Both the position numbers and the translations under genes were made by a program. The notes under the pieces were generated by a model. It worked only from the letters and a program-made list of their open reading frames with translations, ran no database searches and was not told the DNA's origin. Positions 35,425 through 48,500 of a stretch of DNA of 64,000 nt are shown here, in pieces. The DNA lies in the NCBI RefSeq assembly GCF_032854445.1, contig NC_088303.1, forward strand, positions 12,531,501 to 12,595,500, given 5' to 3'. Numbering within the stretch: the first letter of the stretch is position 1; every line of letters begins with the position of its first letter. Origin of the DNA: Liolophura sinensis. Its lineage: Eukaryota > Mollusca > Polyplacophora > Chitonida > Chitonidae.

Positions 35425-35795
35425 CACACACAAATACTCAACTGAGCCAAAACAGTGTAACTACACAGACACGCACACTCTGAGTCAATGCTGTAACTAC
35501 ACAGACACGCACACTCTGAGTCAATGCTGTAACTACACATGCTTTATCAGTTGCAACGGTACAACTACACATATACTCATAAAAGACATGCCCAGTGAGT
35601 TATATTGGTGTAACTTTATGTGCATGATGGGTTGTAATAGCTTAACTACACATTTTCCTATTGGGTTATGATGTATATCCTACATCTGCCTAATGGGTTG
35701 TAATGTTGTAACGACATATTTTCCATTGGGTTGTAATGATATAACTACACATATGCCCAATGGGTTGTAATGGTGTAATTACATGAACAGTGTGA
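35425..35795. repeat. Degenerate tandem repeat, unit about 38-50 bp
   Basis: Two near-identical units 'acacagacacgcacactctg' + 'agtcaatgctgtaact' (35462-35535) are followed by more diverged units sharing 'gggttgtaatggtgtaacta' + 'cacatatgccca'. About eight units in all. Confidence 0.75.
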
Positions 35796-36329
35796 AAAAA
35801 TAACCCAACGTCTATCAAGAGTTGTGTACTTTATATGTTAATCACAACATTTAATGTTGAGCAAACTACACGTTATTTTATCATTATTAAAGGCTACATC
35901 TTGCATCTTCAAAGTGTCGTCTGCTTGACGACATTCCTCAACTCATGGACCTCATGAAGGTGCGACAAAAAGCCATAGATCCATTACACATCTGACATCG
36001 GCAGTAGTTTGGTTCAATTCAAAATGTAAGCCAGATGTTTTCTGATAGACACAACAGAAATTTGCTTCTTATAAAATCCTAAGTAGACAAGGACCCAGAT
36101 GATGGTGGCTGGATTTAAGCAAATGTCACTAATGAGGACACTGTGTGCAAGATTTAACTTTTAGAGAAAAGTCTATCTAGAAATTTTTGTGCAGTGGTTG
36201 ACCGAAAAGGATTGAAACCAACTTAATACAACTCTTATTCTAGTTACTTATATGTGATCGATTATTATTCAGAACATTTTGACCATCTCGTGGAATTTTC
36301 TCGCATGATATTGTAACTTCCTCTTTCTA

Positions 36330-37965
36330 GGTTTGAGCAGTCTCAGGCATCACACGTGTTTGTGACTTCTGCCTCAGTGTCCGCTATATTTTCCTTAATT
36401 CACTGGTAGAATAGCTTGGTTTTGTGAGTGCACAGCGAGTTTTGAGTTTGAACTCTTACCACTGAAAGCCAAAGAAGTCCCACTGTGATCTGTCAAAAAT
36501 GTTAGGCAACTATTGTGGGTACTATAACACAAGCATGTGAGTGAAACTGCCCTGGCCTAGAAAGACTGGGCTGAAACTGATAGAGTAAATGCTGCTTACA
36601 ATTAAAAAAACACAACACAAACTAAGTAGACCCTCTAATTATAAACTGATACTTCTGCACCAAGTGAGAGACACCTAGATGGCACAAAACACCACCAAGA
36701 TTAACAGATGCAAAATGGCAAATGTAATAAACAGTTCATGTGCAACAATTCTTGAAGAAAATCGACCAAAAATACAATTCATTAACGAATAAAATGAGTT
36801 ATATCACTCCAAAAATCCAGTCAGCCTTAAACAAGAATGCAGCTCTTTTGTATCTAAAACAACAAAATTCCCTAGCGACTCCATTAAACATGTGAGGTCC
36901 CTGTCTTGCGGTGACCTGTGTGTAGGCATACATACTGCTTAAACAACTAAACTAACGTGAAGCATCCTGTGTTCAATAACTACATCAACATGTACATACT
37001 CAGTCCACTAAGTAAAAAGCTATTGTGTTCTGGGAAAACAACAAATTTTCTAGTATTGAGTAGTCTCCTGCATTGTACATGTTTGTGACTTCTGTCTCAG
37101 TCCGCTATATTTTTCTTAATTCACTGGTAGAATAGCTTGGTTTTGTGAGCATGCAGCGAGTTTTGAGTTTGAACTTGCTGAAAGCAAAAAAAGTCCTACT
37201 GTATTATGCGTTCTGTCAAAAATGTTAGGCAACTATTGCGGGTGCTATAACACAGACGTCTGAAAAAAGTTTCCAAAAAAGTTGTTTAGAGCAGACAAAT
37301 GATGGAGAAAATTGAGGAGCTGAACATTTGTAAACTCAACAAGTCATTTGTGCCTCTGGAACACGGTGAGACAAGTGATTGGTAATTTAATGTCTACAAA
37401 GGCTTTCAAACATTTTTCACAAGTCGCATGATAACAGGAGGACTGTTTTTACCTTTAATGACAAAAGTTTGACTTGAATTTCCCCTACTGCGGGCAATAT
37501 TTATATCATAGTGAAACTGCCCTGGCCTCAACAGATTGGGCTGAAACCGATACAGAGTAAATGATGCTTACAATTAAAAAAGCACAACACAAACTAAGTA
37601 AGCCCTCTGATTATAAATTGATACTTCTGCACTAAGATTAACAGATGCAAAATGGCAAATGTAATATACAGTTCATATGCAACAATTCTTAAAGAAAAAG
37701 GAAATCGAACAAAACAAACAATTATAGCCTTGATGAGAAGAAAAAGCCAAACTCTCTGTAAAAAAACAATTCATTAGCGATTAAAATGAGTTATATTACT
37801 CCAAAAATTCAGTCAGCCTTAAACAAGAATGCAGCTCTTTTTGGATTTAAAACAACAAAATTCCCTAGCGACTCCATTAAACGGGAGGTCCCCGTCTTGC
37901 AGTGACCTGTGTGTTCACTACGCCGCTGCTATTTTGCTTTAGGGAAACAACAAATTTATATCTAC
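36330..37965. repeat. Local direct duplication, two copies of a 0.6-0.75 kb segment
   Basis: 36330-37050 and 37055-37965 share long blocks in the same order: 'gtttgtgacttctg(c/t)ctcagt', 'ttaattcactggtagaatag', 'tgaaactgccctggcct', 'cagatgcaaaatggcaaatg', 'cagtcagccttaaacaagaa' and 'ttccctagcgactccattaa'. The second copy holds about 250 bp absent from the first (37255-37510); the first has a short block with 'gagagacacctagatggcac' that the second lacks. Divergence is modest. It may lie in a long mitofusin 3' untranslated region or just beyond it. Confidence 0.85.
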
Positions 37966-39563
37966 ATGTACTTTGTAACTACAGTGAGACATCACTAAGC
38001 AAATTTCAGAAATGTCCATGTCCCTTAGTTTTAAATCCATACCTTGGAACCAAATTTAGTCGTATTCACAAAATTTCAGACATCTGCCTATGACAATGCA
38101 AGGAAAGCTCAACCTATATAATTAACTATATTCACGCAGTTTTGGAGGAAGGGCGATGCATAAAGACAAGTTTATTTCTTTCATTAGTGTATAAAGTCCG
38201 TAAAAGTGCAGTCGTATTGTCACAGAACTATGTGTAAGTTTCTAAATATACACAATTTTTGTTTGGAGGTAAAATAGTGGTGTCAGTGAAACACAGGTGT
38301 GCAAACTGCCCATTTAGAGGGTACCCCCAATTGTTATTTGAGATCTAAATACAAGGTCCAGAAAAAATAGATTGTACAATTATATAGTATCCAGGTAATC
38401 ATAAATCTATGCTTATGAAAAAATCGATCTTAACTGATGACAAGAATTGATTCAATGTTTGCTTCAAGTGACACTCTTCAACCAACATGAGACTTCACTG
38501 AACAATGACAAAACATGAAATTCACAATAAGTTAAAGTAAAATGTTACCCAAGAAGATCCGATTCAAACATTCCCAAAATACACGATAATATTGGGTATC
38601 TGGGCAGATGATACCGGTTCTGATAGCATGTAGTACTTCTGTGCAGAGCATTCACCTATGATAGATATTGCCACAGATTCTAGACAGATAAACTTGTAGA
38701 GGAATAAAACAGTAATTTAGGCTGGGTAATTTTGTGAGAAAATCAAATTTCTTGAACTTTGTAGAGAGTAAATGAAAGCATCTGTAACCTCATGTTACTC
38801 TAGTTTCCTCAACAGAATATACGGGATAACCTTTAACTTATGCCCAAATTTCTTAGTTTTTCCGTATCTACCTAATATTGACGAGCTCTCTTGTACACAG
38901 GATTGTGCTTGGAACAGATTCTAGCAACAGCCTGGGACTCTCATGTGGTTAATATATACATCATTATGACACACCGGAAATGAACTGAACAACTGGCAGA
39001 ATTTCATTTTTATAATACCAAAGGAGTAATAAAATATTGTAATAAAATAACAAAGCAAGTTTACTCCAGTTAATAATGGTAGACCGATTATCCATGGATC
39101 ATCACTTACAACTGACCAATGATAGACTTCCTTACAAACAATTCATATAACACACAAATATGGAACCATGTGAGTTAGCAACAAAACATCTGATTGGTGA
39201 CCTAACAGAGGACTTCAAACAAAACTGGCCTACAATAAGTCAGGGAGTATAGGGATAAGCTTAATGACACATTAGTGCTATGCTACTGTGATGTTTGGAA
39301 CAATTCATGACACTGGAAAAATGCGAGAGAAAGCATTATGATAATTAAAATATTCAAGATATTAATTCCCTCTATGTACAAATACACAAAACATAGTTAT
39401 AAAGAAAACTAACTAAAGATGTAAAATCTTGCACCCAATACCAGAATACAAATAAATAACATCTGCTACACATCATAGTTGCACACATCATTCAAAACTC
39501 ACATTCAATTTGGACTCTACAGACAAATTCTGGGTGAATTCATGACTACATTTCTTTCTATCA
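37966..39563. other. Region downstream of the mitofusin stop codon
   Basis: AT-rich sequence that should hold the mitofusin 3' untranslated region (read leftward from 39563). A 'tttatt' (AATAAA on the - strand) occurs near 38169. No other coding signal seen. Confidence 0.4.
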
Positions 39564-42500
39564 CTAGCTTTCTTCTGTCAAGTACTGCTTGATAAAGCTG
39601 TTCAGCTCACTGTCAAGAAAGTCTGCTTTGTTCCTGAAAAATTGAACAAATTAACTAATTAAAAACAAATCAGAGAGGCCTTAACACATTTCAAAAGCAG
39701 TGGCAGATTATAATGTAAATGGAAAAAAAATTACATTAAAATAAGCTTTTAATGTATATAAATATACATTTATTGCCTATCACTCCGATATTTCCATGTC
39801 TTGCATTGAGCTTGAATTAACTTGAATCATGGATTTTGCCCCTTGACATTAGTCACCAAAAATTTACCGTCTTCATTTTTATTACCAGCTATTATTAATA
39901 AAAGCTTTTCAATGTTTGTTGACTTACCTGAGGATTTTGGCCTTATTTCCTACGACTGCCAAAGCTTTGATGTCCTTATCCAATTGTTCTATCTCCTCCT
40001 CTAAATGTGACCTGAACACATCCACCTGGTGGCCAAGTCGTGCAAAAGTGGCAGATAACTCTCTGTAAACCAATCAATCACAACATAAAACAAGCATGTA
40101 CACAAAACACACCCAATGAATGTTATCCTTCTAGTATTCACTTCAAAATACAACAGGCGTGTGATCTCCAGAAGCAGCAAACATTAATAAACCGTTCATT
40201 CATTGATTCCTTACAATGAGTAAAACTGACCGTTTCTCATAAGGATGAAAGGAGTGATTTTCCTGAAGTAAATGATCCCAGAGAAAACGCATTCCTGATA
40301 CTTTTGACGGGGTTAAATGTAACGTGTAGAGGACTAGTTCTACAAACTTTTCCTGATCGGCTGAATATAATGTATATACATGTATACAGGTGCATGCATA
40401 TAATCACACCATTGTATGGTGTATATATTATGCAGTGATGTAGCATTTATTCTTTTCATCACTCTCTTGAGTACGACATTAAACACCAAGTAATTACATA
40501 AGTTAGAAATTATTTTCTCAAATCAAAATTATTAAAATTTTATTTTAATGTTTATTTATTGTGATGTAAGTATAATTTATTTCATTTTATGTGATAATCA
40601 TGATAATTAACCCCAATGATTTCTGAGAATAGCTGTCGTTTAAATTATTATTTTAAAGAATTTAACAGAGCTCATGGTGGCACAGTAAATGCTCAACTTC
40701 CATCCACCCAGCGAGAGATGCACTCCATGACAGTAAGTAAGCTAACATTTCACTAGGCAACTGATCACAAGTTAGAAGTGCGTCATGTCAATGGCCTCAT
40801 GTACCATATTCTAGTCTCCAAAACAATACAGTTCTGAAATTCCTATAACACTCACATGGTGGAGAAGATTCCAAAAGCTGAAAGTTAATTATCGTGAGAT
40901 GAAAGTCCTTGAATGATACAGGTAACTGCATTTTTTACTTATTTCTAATTTTCCTTACTTTGCCAGTTGTGGTGCATCACTACAGTTGCGAGAATCATCA
41001 ATTTTTCGAATCATCAACTTTTAAAGTCAAAGTTTTCAATCCTTGGGATTTGGATTTACAACACTTTTGATTTCAAAGGAAATTGCAACAACAACAGGAA
41101 ATAAATTGTTAACACGTTGCATAGCCCTGCTCCTCAACAGATTTAGTCATTCAGGGTATTTATTTTTTCTTCAGTTTCGTCAATTTGTCTTCAGAGAATG
41201 AAAAATCGTTCTCAAACAATTGTCATCATCTCCCTGTAACCTGTATCATCGTTCGCAGCTTATGTCAAGCCCTGTTTGTAAAGAGTAATGCAATGTGACG
41301 TGCAGCCGATACTCAAATGTTAGCACACCAGTGCGGCGCAATGACCCAGGGGCCTCTCACCAATGCGTTCCCTGTGAGTTCATGTCTAGTTCATGCTGGG
41401 TTACTCTCTGGCCATACGTGGGAAGTGAAATATTATGAAGTACGGCCTACAACACCAATCAAATAAATAACTAAACTAAAACTGCATGCAGTTATACGGC
41501 TTCCAAGCGGTCTGTACACACAGCTTTTAGTTTCCACTTTCTCCACCACAGATTGTTCAAATCTATCAGTTTTATGCTCTTCTGAAAAGACCCCAGGCTT
41601 GTCTATTACGGGTAAAAAAAAACAAGCATAAGCCATATTAAACAATGAACTCTCCACTAGAGTGAATTCTATGTACCTTGGCAAAACCAGATCTCGTATT
41701 TTCAACAAAAACAAAACTATTTCAGCCCAGCATCACAATCCCCCACAAATGAACCACAGTGTCCACACTTAAATCTGAAATGAATTTCGGTAAGAATGGT
41801 AAGGAGTAGACTGGATTTGAACCCCAGGCTGGTAGGATTGGTAGTCTAGTGCCTAATAATTTCATGGTAATTGAAGAAAAAAAAGAGAACAGAGGTTGGC
41901 AAAAATGAACTGGATGTGAACCGATGACTGCTAGGGGCAATGTTCATTGGAGCTATGGTGAAAGACAGTGAAAAGAAAAAAAAAACAAAACATAGTTTTC
42001 AAATTGCAGTGTCGCCAAACAGAATTAGAATTTAACAAGCTCACTGAATAAAAATAACAAGTTTTTAAACACATTTTAATGGCAAAACTGTCACTTGTAG
42101 CCTCACAAAGTCAAAAATGAAGATCTGTCTTCAGCAAGCCCAATTACCTCTAATGGCTTGGAGGCTGGGAAGCTTGGAAGCCTAATAATAATAAATAGAT
42201 ACTCAAATGTCTACTGTACAGGTAAAAAAAACCCAGTTTAGTCAGGCTGTACATGTACTTGCTATTGAGTGTGATGGCTACATTTTTAGCTGATCAGACT
42301 GCACTTACTGTTTAACTTGATGGCTACAGTATCAGTTCATCAGACTGTACTTACTGTTGAGCTTGATGGCTACACTTTGAAATGATCAGACTGTACTTAC
42401 TGTTTAGCTTGATGGCTACACTTTGAAATGATCAGACTGTACTTACTGTTGAGCTTGATGGATACAGTTTGAGTTGATCAGGCTGTAGTTACTATTGAGC

Positions 42501-45500
42501 TTGAAGGTTACAATGTGAGTTGATCAGACTGAACTTACTATTGAGGTTGATGGCTACAGTTTGAAATGATCAGACTGTACTTACTGTTGAACTTGATGAC
42601 TACAGTTTGATTTGATGAGACTTTACTTACTGTTGAACTTGATGGCTACAGTTTGAGTTGATTAGACTTTACTTACTGTTGAACTTGATGGCTACAGTTT
42701 GAGTTGATCAGGCTTTACTTACTATTGAGCTTGGTAGCTACAGTTTGAGTTGATCAGGCTTTACTTACTGTTGAACTTGATGGATACAGTTTGAGTTGAT
42801 CAGGCTTTACTTACTGTTGAACTTGATGGCTACAGTTTGAGTTGATCAGGCTTTACTTACTGCTGAACTTGATGGCTACAGTTTGAGTTGATCAGGCTTT
42901 ACTCACTGCTGAACTTGATGGCTACAGTTTGAGTTGATCAGGCTTTACTTACTGCTGAACTTGATGGCTACAGTTTGAGTTGATCAGGCTGTACTTACTG
43001 TTTAGCTTGATGGCTACAGTTTGAGCTGGTCAGACTGTACTTACTATTGAGCTTGATGGCTACAGTTTGAGTTGATCAGGCTTTACTTACTGTTGAACTT
43101 GATAGCTACAGTTTGAGTTGATCAGGCTTTACTTACTGCTGAACTTGATGGCTACAGTTTGAGCTGGTCAGATCCACAATGAGGCGTAGTTTGCTGCCGG
43201 CGTAATCCACATACTGACGCTTGAAGCAGCGTTCCTTAGCACGATTAGTCCACGTCAGTCGCTCGTACAGGTAAAGTGCTCCATAGATGGCGCCACTGAT
43301 GGCAATAACACGCCAGCCAGCCGCTTTTGTTATCTGAAATGCAAACAGCAGTCGCTTGAATTCAGTTTTCTCAGTTTACAGGTGCACAATCTTATAAAGA
43401 AAACATAAAGTAACATCAAAAGGTATGAAAACGCAGATCATATCACTGGTGTAAGCACTTTCACAGAATCAGTGATTGACACCTAAGAATTGCTGAAGAG
43501 AGAGCCTTACGTGAGTTGAGTTGTGCCACAGTAACACCAGGAAGTATTGGTGGCTGGCTTGTATGTTTGTATTATTGTCAGTGTCAACAGTGACAATAGC
43601 AAGCTCAACTCACACTAGTACCCAGTGCCAGAGGTGCAAGCTGGCCCCTGTAAGCAAATCAGTGGTTAGATCTACAGATCTGAGTACTATAGCAGTGTAA
43701 ACAGCAATAAATTAGCGAACTGTGCCAGCCTTTTGCAGAGCAGCAATTTGATGGTGGTGTAACCATGGCTTTACTTTCCCTTCGAATATCAACAGGCCAT
43801 TTAAATGAGCAAATTGAACACCTTGGTTGTTAACTGCAATGCAGAGATGTACCACCCACTTCAATGTGCAGGAATGTACCACACACTGCGATGAGCATGG
43901 ATGCACCTAACACTGTGACTTGCAGAAATTCACTGGACACTGTGATGTGCAGGAATGTAACGGGCAGTGCGGCATGCACACTTTCATACTATGGTGACGG
44001 TACTTACCAATCCTGTGACAATGATTGCTCCAACAGTACTGCGCGAGGTAAGGGAGGCGAATGTGGACAACATGGAGACCATGACGTCAGCATCCTGACC
44101 CACGGGGCTCATGTAACCCTCCCCTGTGGGTGTGCTCGGGACAGAGGCCGGAATCTGCAACAAGACAAGCGTAATCAACTTTGACAATTTACTGCACACA
44201 TTTTCGGTCTTCAACAAACTTTAAACTAGCCAAAAGGCCACACGAGCTTTGTTGATCACTTCTGTCACCTAAGCTTCACTACCAGTGAGATTGAGGGGAA
44301 TCCCCTGCACAAGGCCAAGTCTAAATCTGCACCTGGTGTGTCACAGAGCTCAAAAGACAATCAAGCATGAAAGCATTCAGTATCTTACAACTCTTAGACT
44401 TTAACTGATACAGCACACAAATGCTGGATGACGGTTAGCATTCTTATGTTTATCTTACTGTTAAAGTGAAAACCAGCTAGAAACTTTAGGGTCTGCCAAG
44501 CTAAAACATTGGGATAAAGATTTATGTCCAGACTTAATGATTAAATTGTGTTTTATTGTTTGAACATTCGAACAAATTTCCTATTTTGAAATTTTACAGA
44601 GAATGTTTAGGATTTCTGAATTCTAAAAATGCAAAACATCAGAATGGAATATCAAACATATCATAATGGATTGATATTGCACTGAATTTCTGGACAGCCA
44701 CACAAGACTCTTTGGAGATCTATTATAACTAAATCCTACACTGACTTCAATCCTATATTATTGGGCAGTACTTACAGACTCTGACAGGCCCAGAGATAAA
44801 GATTTGGCCCCTCTAGGACCCAGAAATCTGTGAAACAGTGCTGCTGGTCCGTACGAAAAGCGAAAGTCAATATCCTCGACGAAATCTCCACAGAGATTCT
44901 TACAGTCTAATCTGTAAGCGATCTCAAAGTCTCTCTTAGGCAGCTGAGTGCTTACTTGTTGTTTGACATCTTCAGGCAGCAGTGAGGAAAGACGATCTGA
45001 AATGGTTTTGTCAACTTCTGTGAGTGGATGTTCTTTTTACTTTTTCTGGAAGATGTATTTTTGAAAATGTATGATTCAGATTGTAGCCCTCCAGTTTTGT
45101 GAGTATTGTGATATAGTTGTACCTACTACCCACATCCAGAAATCACATGTTCATCCTTACAGCTAAACAAGACATTCAAAGTTAACATAATAAAAACATA
45201 ATAGGGGAAATGGGAATGAATTTCAAACTGTTTTGATCAGACTGCAGTGTCATTTGCTCATACAACACACCACTTAACCAGTTGTACCATACTTGGAACA
45301 TTGTCACACAGTGGAAAGATAAAGAAAGAATATGACAAAAGTTTTCAGACAGTACTGAGACCAAATAAAAACCAAGTATAATTGGCCTGATTTACAACAA
45401 CGCAATTAAAAAATGTTTACACAATCTGTGCACTTAAGAGGTATAAAGAGAAGTTGAACAAAAGAGAACATGTAAGACGATGATCATTGGAAACTGGCTC

Positions 45501-48500
45501 ACTAAAGCATGATGGGAAGTGGCAGCTGTGATGTTCTATTGACCAAGCAAATAATAAGGGAGATCAGCCAGGAAAATCAGCCAGGCCAACTCCATTCTAA
45601 GCAGTCTGTTACAGTAAGCACACAATATGATCCAGTACATGAGTACATTGTCACAATGGTTTAATGTTTTGATGCGATATCAACTGAAGATCATGATGCA
45701 TATTTTATATATTTAATAGCAAGCTTTTTTACACGATTTCACTACCGTTGAACTTTGACACAAATTATTTACTGCAGTTCCATCATTGATCCTTCTTTCC
45801 ATCTTAAATGTATGCAATACTCAGTCTTTATACCATAAACCTTGTTTAAATTTCTCCAGTCATCCCTGTTTTATGTGTGGTTGAAAAATTCCTAACTCTC
45901 AGTTTACCTCTCATTTCAGTTTCAGTTTGGGTGACGCCTTCTGTCAAAGCAGCTGAACAACGTGTCTGTAAATTACGCCCCAAGCCTTTTTCAACATGTG
46001 CATGCAGCTCCTAGAGTGGGTGAAAGTGAAACTGAAACTATAAAACAGTGTAGACACCAAGCAAGCACACTATACTACAGCCTGTGAAGAGGAGAGCAAC
46101 TGAAAAGGAAAGTGAGTTCAATACATGATGAAATGATGAGTCGTCAATCAAATTCTGAAAGTATCTGCCTTCCAAAACGCCTTGTGTTTGATTTAGAAAA
46201 GACAGAATTTTGACAATTTCTTGAAACTTTTCAGTATGAAGTAACCGCCAATATTTTGTCTTTCCTCTGTACTTCTGTTTCAAGGGGCCTTGGCAGGAAA
46301 TGATGATCAATGAATAATATAACACAAATCAAAGTTGATGAGAAACAAAAGCTATGGAAGAAGTAAAATCCAAATTTCATGCAATGAATAGTTACTTGCC
46401 CTTACCTACAATTTCTTGGTCACTGGCCTCGAGCACACGGTTGATGCTCGATGAACAACGACCAGACAGATTCCGAACAAGAGAGGTCTCTGTATGACCA
46501 AGAAGTTCCTGGTCAGATTGGGGGACGGTCGAGAAAAGAAAGAAGCCAAGGGTCTTAAAAAAGCATCTTCCATTACCCGTTTCCCATGTTACACAATGTT
46601 ATGACGTACAGAACAGTCCCTGAATATGTAGCGTACACTTTATGCCATTGTGGGGCAAATTGGTCATGTTTCACAAAACCTTTGCAATAAACCTTCTGTT
46701 TTTTATTTCAAAGATTTTTTATGTTGACAGGACTACAGGAGTGTACTAAATGTTTTCGCTCTTTCAGTGTAGTGTTAAAGGTTTAGCAAACCACCTTAGT
46801 GTAGTGAAAGGAGGCACTGACGAATAATAAAGGGACATCACTCTGTACCTGTAGTGTAACAACTATAAAGGAAACAAGTGCTCAGATATTTTATCCTACA
46901 AGAAAATGAGTACAAGTGTATAAATATTCTATGTTTGTGATATTCACACTATGAGGTCAGCAGGCAGATAGATAATAACAATACATTTAAATGGGGAAAA
47001 AGCAAAATGTATTTGCCATAAAACTATCCCCAAAAAGTCAGAAAATAGTAGTTTTGGCTCTAAAACCGGGGACATTTTTCCTGCAGTACATAATCCTCCC
47101 TTCCAACAAATCTTAGAACAGCATTCCAGAACAAAACTATCAGAATATACGTGAAATACAGTAGGCTTACAAGATTTCACTGGTTTGACTGTCACTTAGA
47201 CTGGTCACCAAAGTCAAATAATCAGCTGCCTAAATTTCTAATATATAAGTATCTACATTATCTTACACACTTAAACCATGGCAGCTATCAAGCAGGTGTA
47301 CATGTGTGTAGTATCACTTGTTAAATATGAAGTCTGAAATGACAAATTGTTGCTACCACAAATATCTCTAAATTACTGCTGTATTTTTCTCTTTCAAAAA
47401 CAATCTGATAATAACCCATTTCATCAGTGGCAGTAAATGCCAAGTCCCTATCACAAAGAAGTCTCTGCTCAAAGCTACATGTACATGCAGATGTATGAAC
47501 ATGAAGGCAAACCCACCCACAATCCCAGCTGTCTCCGGATTTAGTGCAGACACCAGTTGGGATAACAGTCCTGCTTTAAGACATGCTCTCTGCATGTGCA
47601 CTCCTTTGCTTATTGTTGGTTTATCCAATAACGAACATGCTTTCTCTTGACTGTCTGAACTAAAGAGCTCATAGCCCAAGGCCAGCAGTCCCCACCCCAC
47701 TATACATGTAGGCCCAATAACAACAATACAACATATAATATTGCTAGGTGCCTTGTAGGCTCATTTTGCTGAAGTGTTGGTATTCATTCATTCCTTGACC
47801 AATGAGGGTTATAGTCTCCAATCCAGCTCCTGGTGGTCAGGGTGTGACATTAGCGATTAGGGGTTTGTCAGGTTGCTACTGTAATTCTTCAACCTTTTCA
47901 CATGTTAGTAAGGTGTTAATTCAAACTTATTCTGAAGGCTATATTTGATGTACCCTGATAAAATTATACTTTTTGTTAAGTCCTGGAATTGGCTAATCCA
48001 ACCAATGTAATTTTATCTTCAAAATCAAAATAAAAGTATGAATAAATTGCAATGAAAGATGCTATTCCATAAGTGAAAAGGTTGAGGAAATAGGGTGTTC
48101 CAGAGTAGTTCTTCCTCACTCACAAGCCTGATTGTAAGTGTACAAGCGAGGCATTCTTAAGAAAAGCATTAACGCCAATCAAACAGATAACTTAATACAG
48201 TATTTTTCAATAAACATAAATTAAGGCTATCATTACAAAGTTTTTTTTCAGTCCATTCAGACAAAAAGATTGTCAGGTTTTGAAACATTTCATACCTGTG
48301 TACCCGCTAGAAACAGATAAGCATTTCATCTCTCTCTTTTATGTAACCTACCTTTTTGTAGGCAGACAAGCGATGGGCATCAGGGTCAAATGGCCATTCA
48401 AACTCATCAACAATTGTTGACAGCCGGCGAATTTCTTCATTTAGTGCAGAGGACACCTGAAAATATGTGTTGTCCACAATCCAAATCAGATACAAATATC

